Shown here: piece by piece, positions 38,597 through 50,290 of the stretch
Layout of the letters: the number at the start of each line of letters is the position of its first letter
How positions within the stretch are numbered: position 1 is the first letter of the stretch
DNA from: Cordilura impudica
Taxonomy: Eukaryota; Arthropoda; Insecta; Diptera; Scathophagidae
Assembly (NCBI GenBank): GCA_963682025.1
Contig: OY821519.1
Span: 158,129,056-158,193,055 of the forward strand
Length of the DNA stretch: 64,000 nucleotides
Direction of reading: 5' to 3'
Notes under the pieces: model-generated
The model's database searches: none
Told to the model about the DNA's origin: nothing
Seen by the model: only the letters and a program-made list of their open reading frames with translations
Made by a program: the position numbers and the translations under genes

Positions 38597-38991
38597 AAAA
38601 ATTTCTTCTAAATAGCCTTGATTTTCATCTTCTAGAAGTTGTTTAGCTTCTTCGTCTAATTAAATAGAGCTAGTTTTCCATTTTTGACGAATTTTGGACA
38701 TATATGGATCTGAAGTGCACAACAAAATAGTGATAAGGTCTTCATTAGTACAACATCTTGTGTTCCTTTGTTACTTTTTTCTTGCGCTTCTTCAGATAGA
38801 TCTCCTATTGGTAGCATATTGTTTTGAATTATTTGTTCCCCATGGTACAAAATTTTATGAACTGTGGATGGCATATATCTCCAAGAGTATTTTTCATTAT
38901 AAAGTATAGCTGTTTTATTTATTATTATTATTTCTTTATTAATTTCCTGTACAACAACACATGTCTTATAATTAAAGTACAGGATTTTCAT
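38597..38991 (-). pseudogene. RAG1/Transib-like transposase A, C-terminal part
   Basis: The minus strand reads YSWRYMPSTVHKILYHGEQI, then LPIGDLSEEAQEKSNK, which is the region of the third catalytic acid. A small deletion and frame change follow, then LLCTSDPYMSKIRQKW and, after an in-frame TAA, the family's ending (LDEEAKQLL, YLEEIFTKI). It is separated from the rest of the gene by about 5 kb of inserted LINEs. It matches copy B over the same stretch. Confidence 0.8.
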
Positions 38992-39152
38992 CGTTCAAAA
39001 ATTCGCCACAAAATTAAAATATTTACAATAAAAAAAAATGTATAACTTATTTAAAATAAAGTAAAATAAATACAAGAAATTATTAAAATTCATGAATTTA
39101 AAGAAATGAAAATTAAATATATTTAAACAAAGTAACTAAACAAAAATTTCTT

Positions 39153-39668
39153 TTAATGTATCGCGTTGCTTACTAATTGTTGGTTGTATGGAATTGCATT
39201 CCAAAGACGTGTGGCGTTTATGAAAAATTGCCATTCTGACACAAGGCATCGACGCATAGAGATAATAAGTTTTTTGCCCCTTCTGGATCTAGCAAACTGT
39301 ATTTGATCATAAAGATATAGGGGTTTCTCAGTGTAAATAATTTTGTGCAAAAACATTAAAACCCTTATATTAATAAGGTTATCGAATGAGACTCCATAAA
39401 GACTTTTTGAGAAAGTCGAAACGCTATCACGTTTCTTCAGTCCATAAACATATCTAACAATATTGTTGTACAAAATATTTAGTTTTTTCTTGCTGGCGTA
39501 CTCGCAGTTGCCAAAAAGTTCACAGCCATAAAGTAGACCAGGAATTAAGTATGCCTTTGCAAGAAGATGTCTTACTCTTAACGGCGTAAAATACTGAGTT
39601 ACCCAAAGCGATCTTAGCTTTATATACGTTTGAACCACAAGTGTATCTACGTGGCTTGACCAAGTCAA
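39153..39668 (-). pseudogene. LINE 2 C-terminal domain
   Basis: 171 codons continuing the RT protein after a frame break and a short divergent stretch near 39,670-39,750. It holds the post-RT region (YLIPGLLYGCELFG, then a conserved ending around RLWNAIP) seen in jockey-group LINEs. Confidence 0.8.
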
Positions 39669-39747
39669 GTTGTTATTGAAAACTATGCCAAGATTTTTTA
39701 CCTATTTTACAATCTCGATTTTCTGATGGTTTATTAGTATATCATGT

Positions 39748-41535
39748 TCAAGAACAGGCTGAAAAGTTTTTTTTATGAATAATCAAACATTTTGATTTAT
39801 GCGGGTTGAGACAAAGTCGATTTGCAGTGGCCCAAAAATGTATTTTATTAAGGTCATAGTTTAGCTTTTCAACATTTTCTTCTATGGAGCTTACTGGACT
39901 ACTCAGATACAGCTGAACGTCGTCCGCATACATGTGTATTTCGCAGTGAGATAGTTGTGGCAAATCATTGGCATAGACGGAAAAAAGAAGTGGACCCAGA
40001 ATCGATCCTTGAGGTACGCCTCTCGTAAGTGTTACAGGTCTTGAGGTCGAATTATTAACGTATACAGATTGATTCCGATTTGTGAGGTATGAATGTAAAA
40101 GCTGCGTAGAAGTGGATGAAAAGTTAAAAAAGTGTTTTAGCTTCATACATAGTGTTTGATGGTTTACTGTATCGAACGCCTTTGAATGGTCGAGAAGTAC
40201 CAAAAAGTTTATGTTACTACAATCCAGTCTTATGTTCTCGGTTACATTAACCAAAGCTGTAGTACAACTGTGGTTAGAACGAAATCCGGACTGCTTGTCA
40301 GACATTAGTTGATTTTCGTTTATATAATTGCTCATTTGTAGATGCAGTAGTTTTTCCATTACTTTTGATAGAAAGCTTAATATAGCTATTGGGCGATACT
40401 CCGTTTTCGATTTTGGAGTAGGTATTATTTTTGCATATTTCCATTTAGTAGGGAAATAACTTGATGTAATAATGGTGTTAAATAGGTGTGTTATATAAGG
40501 CAATATTAATGGCAAAATGATCTTGATAAACTTGGGATGTAAGTTATCGAAACCCACGGCGTTTGATTTTATTAATGAAAAACTGGATAATACATCAAAC
40601 TGACTAACGCAAGAAAACTCGAATGCAGTTTGTTCAAAAGAGGAGCTATTATTCATAATATTGTTGTTCGAATCTGTACTGTTCACTATTGTCATCGGAA
40701 GATAAGTGAAAATGCTATTAAGTTCGTTTGCGTCAATTGGGCAGCTTTCATTTTTATTATTTTTGCCAATACCAATATCTCCAATGGTTTTCCATGTATC
40801 CTTGGAGTCAATGGTGGATGAAAATCGTTCGGAATAGTAATTAGTTTTAGCCATTCTTATTTTAGAATTAGCCTCACTTCTAGCAGTGCGAAAATCGAGT
40901 TTCAATTCATTCGTTTTGAAACGTTTCCACCGGGAATAAGTAAAATCTCTGCGTTGTATTGATTGCTGAATATCAATTGAAAACCATGGTAAACTCTTTG
41001 TGGTAACTTTTTTCTTTTTTAACGTAACTGTATCATCAAAGAGGCTTAAGATATTACGTTCTAAAAACTCCAACTGATCATCAACAGAAGTCATTTGGTA
41101 TATTTGGTTCCAATTGAATAAGTTGAAATTTTCATACAACAAACTATAGTTAAGATTCTTGTTATCACGATAGGAGAAAAAAATTTGATCTTCTTGGTGG
41201 AGCTGGAAATCATAGGCTAGAAAAACCAGATTATGTTTAGAAAAACTGGAAGCTGAGATTTGATCATACAGCAGGACCTTCGATGGATTAGCGACAAATA
41301 TTAGATCAATCAATGTACTGCTGGACGTTGTAAAGTGTGTTGGTGTTGTAATATTCGTTGGTGTAAGTCCTAATGACTGCATACTATCTTTAAACGACGA
41401 TTCTTTTAGTAGATTCGAATTGAAATCTCCCAAAATTGCTATATCATTGTAAGGCATGGTTAAGATTTCAATTTTGTTCATAAAATCGGCAAAAGGTACA
41501 ACAAATTTGGGTCGGTGAGCACAACCAATCAGCAT
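39748..41535 (-). pseudogene. LINE 2 endonuclease C-terminus and reverse transcriptase
   Basis: 595 open codons. The start shows endonuclease motifs (AILGDFNSNLL and SKHNLVF at the catalytic His). RT motifs follow: YRPIAILSFLSKVMEK, DHSKAFDTVNH, GVPQGSILGPLLF and the catalytic YADD in MYADDVQLY. The first part of the endonuclease is missing; one stop (TAA) stands just upstream of the first Met, in the same frame. RT motifs are intact, but the element cannot be autonomous. Confidence 0.9.
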
Positions 41536-41867
41536 TTTTCTTCCAGATGATGAGATTTAAACAAAAATATACTCAATTCTGTCATTTTCTTCCGCCTTGC
41601 AACGAAAACTACATTTTTTTTTTTATTTATTTATTTATTAGGTCAATGGAATAAATCCTTACAGACCTGTATAAATGATATAATTACATATGTACATATA
41701 TTGAAACAATGAAATGATTTAAAAATAAAAACAAATAGTTAGGAATTTAAGAAAATAATGATATTATGCTTAATTACATCAGTGTTCAACGAAAAATCAA
41801 TTAATTGATAAAGATTATTATAAACACAACAAATTCTTCTAAAAGGATCAGCTAGAGCATAGTTGGT

Positions 41868-43748
41868 TTAAAAATATTTAACAAAGCGTGGTTGGAATTG
41901 GCGTGATACTCGTTGAGGAACATTAAAAGTTATATTGTTGACAAGAAAGTTAGAACAGATTTCACCATTAATTAGGTTGATCATAAATGTTACTTTTAGC
42001 ATAGTCCTACGGCTTTCCAAAGTAGGTAATTTTATTAATTTAAGTCGATCACCGTATGAAGGTAGATTAATTGCAGAATTCCAAGGTAAGCCACGTAAGC
42101 AAAAGAGTAGAAATTGTTTCTGTACAGACTCGATTCGTTGAATATGAATGTTATAGAAGGGATCCCATATTATTGACCCATATTCTAAAATAGGTCTTAC
42201 AACAGATGTAAAAAGTTGTTTGGTTATGTAAGGATCAGTAAATTCTTTTGCCCATCTTTTAATAAAGGCGAGTGTACCTCTAGCTTTATTAACTGTCATG
42301 GTGACGTGAGATACAAAGTTTAATTTAGGATCAAGTAGAATCCCTAAATCCAGAAAAGTATCAACAAGTTCAAGCTGATATCCGCCCAGAAAGTAGTTAG
42401 CAGGAAAAACATTATTTCTAGAAAAACGCATACATTTACATTTTTTCAAATTTAGTTCCATTACGTTACGGTTACACCACGAAAAGAAATTGTTGAGATC
42501 TGATTGAAGATGAATATGATCATTATGTTGACAGTAACTTAAAAAAATTTTAACATCATCAGCGTACATTAAAACGTTGCAAAAATTTATCACTTTTGGA
42601 AGATCATTGATGAAAAGGGAGAAAAGAATTGGTCCAAGATGGCTGCCTTGAGGAATACCAGAAGTCACAGTAATATCTTTAGATGACATATTATTATACA
42701 CTACACGTTGTGTTCTCTCAGAAAGATATGATTTTATCCATTTAAGGCTTAATGGTTTTAAACCTAATAAATCCAATTTGATCAGTAGAAGGTTATGGTT
42801 TACTTTATCGAAAGCCTTACTAAAATCGGTGTATCCTGCATCTGTTTGTTTTTTCTTGACAAAACCATCGTTAATTATTGTCGTAAAATGAAGCACATTT
42901 GTAACGGTAGAGCATCCTTTCCGAAATCCGTGTTGAAATGGTGACAAAATTGACGATGAGTGATAGCACAAAAAATCTGTAATAAATTTTTCGAAAAGCT
43001 TAGGGATTGCACTAAGTTTAGCAATACCACGGTAATTAAAAACATCCGATCTATTTCCAGATTTAAATAATGGAATGATGTAAGAAGCTCTCCAAAATTC
43101 TGGAAAGTAACCGTTTTTTATTGACGCATTAAACAACAGAGTCAGTGGTATTGCCAAGGAAGTAGCACAGAAATTGAGTATAGAACTAGGTACTCCATCA
43201 GGTCCATGAGTAAATGAAACTTTAAGTTTCTTCAGGCTATTAACAAGTTGTGCCTTATCAATTAGGGGAAAAGATATAGCTTGATTTGTGTTTATTGGAT
43301 ATGAATAGCTGTTGGAACAATATTGAACAACAGAATATGTACTAGCAAAAAAGTCTGCAAACATGTTACTTATTATAGTATCATCACTAGATTCGATATC
43401 GTTAAATTTCATTACAGATGGATAAACAGTCGTTTTTCTTTTTGAATTAACAAAGTTGTAAAATGCTTCAGGATCACGATTGAAATCTTCCTTCATTTTG
43501 TTTAGATAGTTTTTGTATAAATAATTGTTAAGAATATTATATTCGGCACGATGAATGGAGTATTTTTCAAAAAATACAAGAGAACCAAAAATTTTATACT
43601 TTTTATAATACTTGTTCTTCAAATTTTTTAATCTTGATAGTTGTTTTGAGTTCCAAGGCGGGCCAGTTCGTAATAGTATTTTTGACGTATATTGCCACTC
43701 CACCTCCTCCTCTTCCACTTCTATTAAACCGAAATACTTTATAACCAT
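41868..43748 (-). pseudogene. LINE 1 reverse transcriptase ORF
   Basis: 626 open codons. Pre-RT region, then YRGIAKLSAIPKLFEK, TDFSKAFDKVNHNLL, SGIPQGSHLGPILFSLF, the catalytic YADD in LMYADDVKIF, and the post-RT thumb with ILEYGSIIWDP. The first ~20 codons are not homologous and come from the deletion joint with the endonuclease part. RT looks whole; without the endonuclease it would depend on other elements. Confidence 0.9.
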
Positions 43749-44010
43749 CTAAGCAAATGAGGCTATCCGGAATAGATTCATCGAGCCATGTTTCAGAAAC
43801 ACACACTACATCAATATTTGATTTTTCGAAAACGAATCTGAACTCATCAATTTTGCACATTAAACTTTGTGCGTTTATGTGGCAGATTTGTACTCCTTTC
43901 TTTTGTTTCGCCAAGATTTTTACCATATTAAACGTCACATCTTTAGAATTTCCACTTATGTTACCAACAATGTTCATTAAAATAAAATTCAAATACTGAA
44001 CTAAAAGCAA
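43603..44010 (-). pseudogene. LINE 1 endonuclease N-terminal part
   Basis: Apurinic-type endonuclease start: ICHINAQSL (catalytic Asn), VVCVSETWLDES (catalytic Glu) and SGRGGGGVAIYVK. It ends abruptly at about 43,680, where the frame passes into the pre-RT region, so the central and C-terminal endonuclease (catalytic Asp/His) has been deleted. Confidence 0.85.
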
Positions 44011-44205
44011 CGCGATATAAAATGAAACTAGTCCAAAAATAAAAGTATGATATTTTAAAAAAATATAAATGAAATAAATGATTTAGGGCATCTAAGCTTT
44101 CAATACAAATTGGCTCATCCGTATGCATTCGTTTGATGTAACTGCTTCGCAAAGAATTTTAAAGTTGCCGTTTGTTAGGTTTTCGTTGATGTAAAAATAT
44201 TGACT

Positions 44206-45801
44206 TATTTCATAAGGATTTTGAATCGTCTTATTAATTCATGATCTACACCTGTGATAGATGCTGCAGTTTCCGGATCGGAAAAAAATCTCCTTGCAGT
44301 ATTTCCATCATTTGTGTTTCCTTCCCCTTGTTTTGGTTGGTCGATTACGAGGCCTAGCTGTAGATATTTTTGTTGAATTTGTTTTTTGCTTTCTTTTTTC
44401 TTAATTTTCTTTGTTTTTTCTCACTGTTTCGCCTAACGGACCAAATTCCAAATCATAACCCAATTTAAGAATATGCTCCATGAAACGTATTCTAGCATGA
44501 AGAGGGGACATTCCAAATTCGTAGGCTTCCTTAAAACTATCGTCTTCTGGTGGGGGTTGGCTTAATTGACTTGATGTCTTTTGGCATATAATGCAGCTTG
44601 ACGTTGACTTTGTTCCAGTTAAAGCCTGTGCAACTTTTCCATCAATCATTGTGAGACACATTTTAAAATGTACTTCAATGTCTTGGTCATCAAATTTAAA
44701 TATTACTGGTTGAAGTTCCTTAATTTGATCTTTTATTTTTTGAGCTTCTTCAGTTATGACATCTTTGGTTTCCTTTTTGAATGCAAATTTTATTGGTCTG
44801 CAATACTCTGTTGAAGAAGGAATTTCATTTTTCAATATATCAATTTCTGTTGCTCTACTAGTTGACGGCTCTAAGACGCTATACCTTTTTGTTAAGCGCA
44901 ATGGAACGAAAGATACCATAAATAAATTGGCATCTGATGAATTTTCGGCATTAAATTGCTTGTATTGTTTCTGACCAGAGGATCCATCACATCCCCATTT
45001 AGAAATTAAAGTAATGCTGTCATTACAATTTTTTTTTTAAATGATCAGTATCAAGCGTATTTAGCAATCGTTCTGCAGTATGTTCAAGGAGATCTTGCAA
45101 TTTTATTTCTGCTGATATTGAAGTGACATTAATAGCAGATTGTGAAGGTAAGCATTCTCTTTTGGCAGAAACTAAATCTGGATACTCTGGAAAAATCCCA
45201 CAATTCTTTTCATTGGTTCGCTTCCGCAATTCCTTATATGGATTTTTGGTCAATTTCAAATCCAAAAATAAGGCGAACGCTTCTTCCGGCGTAAATTTCT
45301 TATCTTCAATTCATGTAGGAATGCTTTTCAAAATCCTCTTTGTGCGCCTTGGGCTCGCTTCTACTAATTTTTCAATTATTTAAATTTTTTTTTTTTTGGG
45401 TTGGTTGAATTTGGTGCAAAAATGAATCCTTAATAATTCTTTGAGAAATTTCTTCATTGATATTCTCCAGCTTGCGCCTTCGAGATCTTTCACTACATCC
45501 GTCAATTGGTTTTGCTGGTCGACCCTTTTTCCACTTTCGTTGGCAGTTGTAGATGCACTCTCAAAAATAAGTTCCTTTATTAACCAGTCTTGCTAACGTT
45601 TGTACATCTTTGCCTTGCTATGAGAGCATTCAATGTACCGTCTTTTCAAATTCGATGCAAAATTAGTAATTTTTCCTTTGTGCATTTCAATGTCTTCTAG
45701 GTTACAATTCTTAAAGAATTCACTATGTGCAAAATTACATCGTCTACATCATTTCGTTGAAAATAAATATCTGCCAGATCTCTGTAACAGTACTTAGCCA
45801 T
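44206..45801 (-). pseudogene. RAG1/Transib-like transposase A, N-terminal and core part
   Basis: The ATG at 45,801 opens a peptide like copy B's (MAKYCYRDLADIYF). Frames then change several times through a basic region (GRPAKPID, RSRRRKLEN) and the first core block. Key points: WGCDGSSGQ near 44,970-45,000, which I align with the first catalytic Asp of RAG1; MIDGKVAQAL then a CIICQ zinc pair near 44,580; SPLHARIRFMEHIL near 44,480, aligned with the second catalytic region but with Arg at the Asp position; and GNTARRFF near 44,300, matching GNxARR of RAG1. It breaks at 44,206 at the LINE insertion and resumes at 38,991. Stops and shifts make it nonfunctional. RAG1 homology is my own motif alignment, from memory. 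Confidence 0.75.
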
Positions 45802-45882
45802 TGCACAAATTGTAATGAATAGTAATTGTGGAAACAATATTATAAATACTCGTTCTTGCAATTATGTAAAATAAAATTTTTT

Positions 45883-46390
45883 ATCTATTATTACCACTTT
45901 TAGAAGCATAAAAACCCACACCCTAACCCCTTTTAAAAGGTGAAGCATACCTGCTCGTATCTTAAGGGGCTATGTCGCAATAGTTTTTTTTTACCATTTA
46001 CAAACTTTTATCTTTTATTACCACTTTTAGAAGCATAAAAAACCCACACCCTAACCCCTTATAAAAGGTGGAGCATACCTGCTCATATCTTAGAGGGCTA
46101 TGTCGCAATAGTTTTTTTACCATTTACAAATTTTTATCTTTTATTACCTCCTTTAGAAGCATAAAAAACCCACACCCTAACCCCTTTTAAAAGGTGAAGC
46201 ATACCTGCTCATATCTTAAAGGGCTATGTCGCAATATTTTTTTTTTACCATTTACAAATTTTTATCTTTTATTACCACTTTTAGAAGTATAAAAAACCCA
46301 CACCCTAACCCCTTTTAAAAGGTGAAGCATATCTGCTCATATATTAAAGGGCTATGTCGCAATAGTTTTTTTTACCATCTACCTGTTATT
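45883..46390 (-). repeat. Four tandem ~127-bp repeats in transposon A 5' region
   Basis: Copies begin TTACCACTTTTAGAAGCATA at about 45,891, 46,018, 46,143 and 46,272. Each contains CCCACACCCTAACCCC, GGTGAAGCATACCTGCTC and GGGCTATGTCGCAATA. Unit lengths are about 127, 125 and 129 bp. Confidence 0.92.
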
Positions 46391-47240
46391 TAAATTGTTT
46401 CCCATTTTGTCAGGTATTTAAACTATATAACTCTAATTCAGACTATTAATATTTTTGAAAGATACCTATGTAAATGTACCTGTAACAATTAAGCGCATTA
46501 TATCTCAACCCTTTTTTATAAGTATATAACAACTCCTGACAACTCTACCGACACGCAAAAAAATACACCGCGGTGCACCGGTACGACCAACTTTTGTATT
46601 CATAACACTCAGTCGGACGGACGGACATCGTTTAATCGACTCAGAAAGTGTTTTTGAGTCGATCCGTATAATAGAAGATGGATAAAGGTCCAATATTTTT
46701 GGCAGTTACAAACATCACCTCAAACTTAATATATCCTAACCACATAGTGGACAACTTTTGTATTCATAAATTTTGCAAAAAAATATCTAACATTGGGTCA
46801 GAAAAATTGTTCTGATGCACACGGGCGGAAACTGGCGGGTGTATAATGGGGTATAGAAGTATAGGGGAGGGTTCGGACTATAGAAGAGTGCAAGATTTTT
46901 TCTGACTGCTTTTGACTGGCAGGAGTTATAAAAAAATTTTTTTTTTAAATTTCGGAATGACTCAGTGATTTTACATTTTTAACATTAATAGCATGGAAGC
47001 CACAAAATTATACAAAATTTATTTCACTCCAAAATCTTTTAAATCAAATAAGTTACAGTCATTCAAAAATAAAAATTTTAAAAGAAATTTTTAATTTTAG
47101 CAAAATACTGAGAAAGCCCATTTTCGAAGACCCTGTTCGCTGTGATATAGTTGAGATAGAGTCGCAATTTTTTGGCTCCCGAGGTTTACTAGTATTTACT
47201 TTCAAATGAATAACATAACTTCAAAATCGGTAACAAAAAA
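46391..47240 (-). other. Transposon A 5' untranslated and subterminal sequence
   Basis: AT-rich and noncoding. It contains a stretch GGACGGACGGACATCG like the fly interspersed repeats, and blocks shared with the 5' end of element B in opposite orientation. Confidence 0.55.
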
Positions 47241-47247
47241 AAAAAAT

Positions 47248-47284
47248 GATTTTTGCCCGCCTTCTCAAAATATGGTCCACTGTG
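47248..47284 (-). repeat. Terminal inverted repeat, element A 5' end (RSS-like)
   Basis: Complement begins CACAGTGGACCATATTTTGA. The nonamer-like GCAAAAATC starts at the same position 29 as in the other ends. Confidence 0.85.
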
Positions 47285-47760
47285 CGATGGACAGTATGAG
47301 TACTTGCGAGTATCATATGGGTTGAAAAATCGCCCTGCTATATTCCGTTTCGTAAATAATGTCTTACGAGACCTAATAGCTGCCGGACTAGTTGTTTATA
47401 TATATACGACATTCTTATCGCATCTCCTGATTTTTCATCTCACTTGAATTCAGTTATTGAAGCGGTTAAAAAAATTGCGATCATTCGGTTTTGAGTTTAA
47501 CCTGAAAAAGTGCAAGTTTGCTCAATTTGAATTAGAATATTTAGGTTTTCGTGGAAATTCTTCTGGTATCCTTCCTAGCAATCGCCATATCCAAGCTATT
47601 CAGCAATATCCTATGCCCAAGAACCACAAACAATTGCAAGCATGCCTTGGACTTTTCTCATTCTTCCGTCGATTTGTGCCTTCATTTTCAAAAATCGCTC
47701 ACCCCTTAACACAACTTCTGCCTTCAGCTGATAGCGATATAAAATACAACCATGAGCTTC
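47285..47760 (+). pseudogene. Gypsy reverse transcriptase fragment between transposons A and B
   Basis: It opens exactly at the transposon end with DGQYEYLRVSYGLKNRPAIF, the middle of a gypsy RT. It passes the YxDD region, where a frame change destroys the motif, and continues as FNLKKCKFAQFELEYLGF and QACLGLFSFFRRFV. It ends near 47,760. Since the fragment begins right at the transposon boundary, A probably inserted into this gypsy copy. Confidence 0.8.
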
Positions 47761-49167
47761 GCCGTGATGTCAGATTTGACATATGGCAAAAACTTCCACT
47801 TCCGTTTTGACATCCAAAAGAAAGACAGATACATGTTGTAAATTGAGAACTTTTGTTTTAATAAAATTAAAATTTTCAAGCTTTCATACGTGGCTATAAA
47901 ATAAAAATTATGGACACAAAAAAACGAGATACTTGGTGTATAATTGCCATAAAAAAAATTCACAAGATACAACAAAAATATATTAAAAGACTATAAATAT
48001 AAATATTTGGATTTGACTTCTCAAAACGCGCAAAAAATATATCTTTTAAACTTGGTAAAGTTAAAAATTTTAAAATTGTAGGCTTTTATTTTTATCTTTA
48101 TTAAAACTTTTCTCGTTAATGCCATTAAAAAAAAAAGGTTGAAAAAAATTGACACATAAGACGTACGAATTACAATATAAATTCTATACAAATATTCCAA
48201 AAATAATACAATCACAATTGGTGAAGTTTTCGGGATGCGTAAGTGGGTGTGTGTGTGTGGACTCAGCGGTTTTATGTGTGCCTATTAAATAGCCCTCTTA
48301 CTGTTCTTCAACCAAAAATTACTTTACACAAAATGAACAAATAAAAATTTCTCTATCTGTGTTTTTCCATATCGGTGCATTATTCATCCAATGGAATTTT
48401 CACGTTATCGGAAAATCAGATAAACTTTATTGAAATTCCTGACTTCGAAACTGTTCCGAACGGATATCTGAAAGTCTATCCGATCGACAGATATTTTTAT
48501 CAAATAATTAAAATGGATCAGAAACTACATTTAACATTAAAACTTTCGACAATCACCCTACCAATGAAACATTTAACAAAAAAAAAAAAAAATAATTGCC
48601 AATTGTACTGTTTAAAAACGAATACCTTTGTTTCCAGTTTCCTCTGTTTTGAATCTATACACAAAACTAAGATTTGATCTTGATTTGGGCTTTACAGGCT
48701 TATAGGATCCAAAACTTTGGAAAACTTGAAACAAAAGCATCTATCATTAGGATATTTCGAAATTTTAGTTGGCTATTGTCAGTATATTTTGATCTACTAG
48801 CCCCAGAAAACTTGGCAGCACTCCTACGATACACTATTGTAACTATGCATTTTACGATTAATTCGCACCATTTCTACACATTCACTCGCTAAAACACGCT
48901 ACATAAAAAAATACAGATCAAAAAATAAAAATAAATCCACAGCATCAAACATAAATCACAACTACCACGTACACTCAAAAAAGTACATTAAGGGGTAAGG
49001 TTTTAAAAGCGAAAAAAGACGTATTTTCATAATTTTTTTTACGATATGAATAATGTTGGATTATTTATTTCATATACACGTTATAGCATAACATTTGAAG
49101 AATATTAGAAAACATTTTCAATTAAAAATTTTAATATGTCCGTGGCAGTGAATCTCCGGAGGCGTTG
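47761..49167. other. Unassigned sequence between the two transposons
   Basis: AT-rich. Short frames at 48,375-48,677 and 48,674-48,892 show no motif. It may include more of the decayed gypsy. Confidence 0.4.
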
Positions 49168-49204
49168 CACTGTGGTCAATATTTTGAGATAGCGGCCAAA
49201 ACTC
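49168..49204 (+). repeat. Terminal inverted repeat, element B 5' end (RSS-like)
   Basis: Heptamer CACTGTG, then the nonamer-like CCAAAACTC from position 29. The heptamer has T where the other three ends have A; both fit the Transib consensus CACWRTG. Confidence 0.85.
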
Positions 49205-49879
49205 CTTTTGGTTTTTGTTCTCCGATTTTAAAGTTATTAGACTCATATGAAAGTAGACAGTAGTAAACCTCGGGAGCCAAAAAATTAGAACTCTATTTCA
49301 ACTATTTCACTGAGAACAGGGTGGTCCAAAATGGGCTTTTTCAGAATTTAGTAAATTTATGATATTTTTAGTTAATTTTTAAAGTTTAAATGATCATAAC
49401 TTTTTTGTTTTTCAAGATTTTTGGACGAGATAAATTTTGTGTTGTAACTTAACTTATTGAAGCTGTACTGTTTTCAGAACAATTTAAATTTTTTTTTTAA
49501 AAAAGGTAAAATTTCTCGGAAATTTCCTACTTCATAGAGTACAACTCCTGTGAGTCAAAACACGAATTTACTATTTTGTAGTCCTAACTCTCCCCTACAT
49601 TCTTATATATACATGTCCATGCATCGGGACTGCACTTTTTGAGCTCCAGCAATTTTTCTGACCCAAGGTAAGATTTTCGGTACAAATGCACGTCATATTT
49701 TTTGAGAAGTTATTTGTATGTGAAAGTGGCTATTATGCATATATTTTGATGAAATTTTGTACAAGAGTTCTTATTGGCCCAAAAAATAATTCTGTTGAAA
49801 TTAGGAGAAGTTGGCCCATATTTGGACCTAGTCCACATAGAAGGGTGTACCAAATTTTGACAAAAATGACAATGGAACG

Positions 49880-50215
49880 CTCAAATTATGTGGTATCTGG
49901 CAATTCATTTGGAAAAGGTAAAAAAGATTTTATTGCCATCTAATATTACACAACTTAAATACGTGAAAATTGCAACTAAATTTAAAACCAATGGAAATAA
50001 CTGGTAAAACCAAGTATCTTTTATATTATTGCCAGTACCTGTTAACTCTCAAATTATGTGGTATCTAGCAATTCATTTGGAAAAGGTAAAAAAGATTTTA
50101 TTGCCATCTAATATTACACAACTTAAATACGTGAAAATTGCAAATAAATTTAAAACCAATGGAAATAACTGGTAAAACCAACTACCTGTTATATTATGTT
50201 TCAAAGAGGTAAAAA
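49880..50215 (+). repeat. Two tandem ~168-bp repeats in transposon B leader
   Basis: 49,880-50,047 and 50,048-50,215 are nearly identical (start CTCAAATTATGTGGTATCT). They sit just before the transposase ATG, in the position of the unrelated 127-bp repeats of A. Confidence 0.92.
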
Positions 50216-50290
50216 AGATCATGTTGAAACATCGAGCAATAGTATATTAATCCATGCATTCATTTTTTTTTCTTCATTATTGTTTAAACA

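Larger units (their letters stand above)
39130..41605 (-). mobile_element. Jockey-type LINE 2, 5'-truncated
   Basis: Lies inside transposon A, with its 3' end at the left near 39,130. It is truncated at the 5' end inside the endonuclease at about 41,600, where it meets the tail of LINE 1. It contains most of the endonuclease C-terminus, the whole RT and the C-terminal domain. Confidence 0.85.
41612..44090 (-). mobile_element. Jockey/CR1-type LINE 1 with internal deletion
   Basis: The 3' tail on the minus strand is (TAAA)n plus poly-A, at 41,612-41,640. The 3' UTR is about 41,641-41,867, the RT ORF 41,868-43,748, and the endonuclease start 43,603-44,010. The 5' boundary lies between 44,010 and 44,205. 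Confidence 0.85.
37927..47284 (-). mobile_element. RAG1/Transib-like DNA transposon A (decayed, LINE-interrupted)
   Basis: Bounded by CACAGTG at 37,927-37,933 and its complement at 47,278-47,284. The 37-bp ends share the heptamer, GAGAAGGCGG and an AAAAATC block at the same spacing. The transposase is on the minus strand, so the 5' end is at 47,284. Two LINEs occupy about 39,130-44,090. The subterminal sequence near 47,284 matches the start of element B, for example the block around GGTCTTCGAAAATGGGC and its counterpart. The flanking 5-mers, CAACG and CGATG, are similar but not identical. Confidence 0.8.

Noticed and set aside
46550..46690. 62-codon minus-strand ORF at 46,505-46,693
   Set aside because: It overlaps GGACGGACGGACATCG-type fly repeat sequence, and no protein feature is visible.
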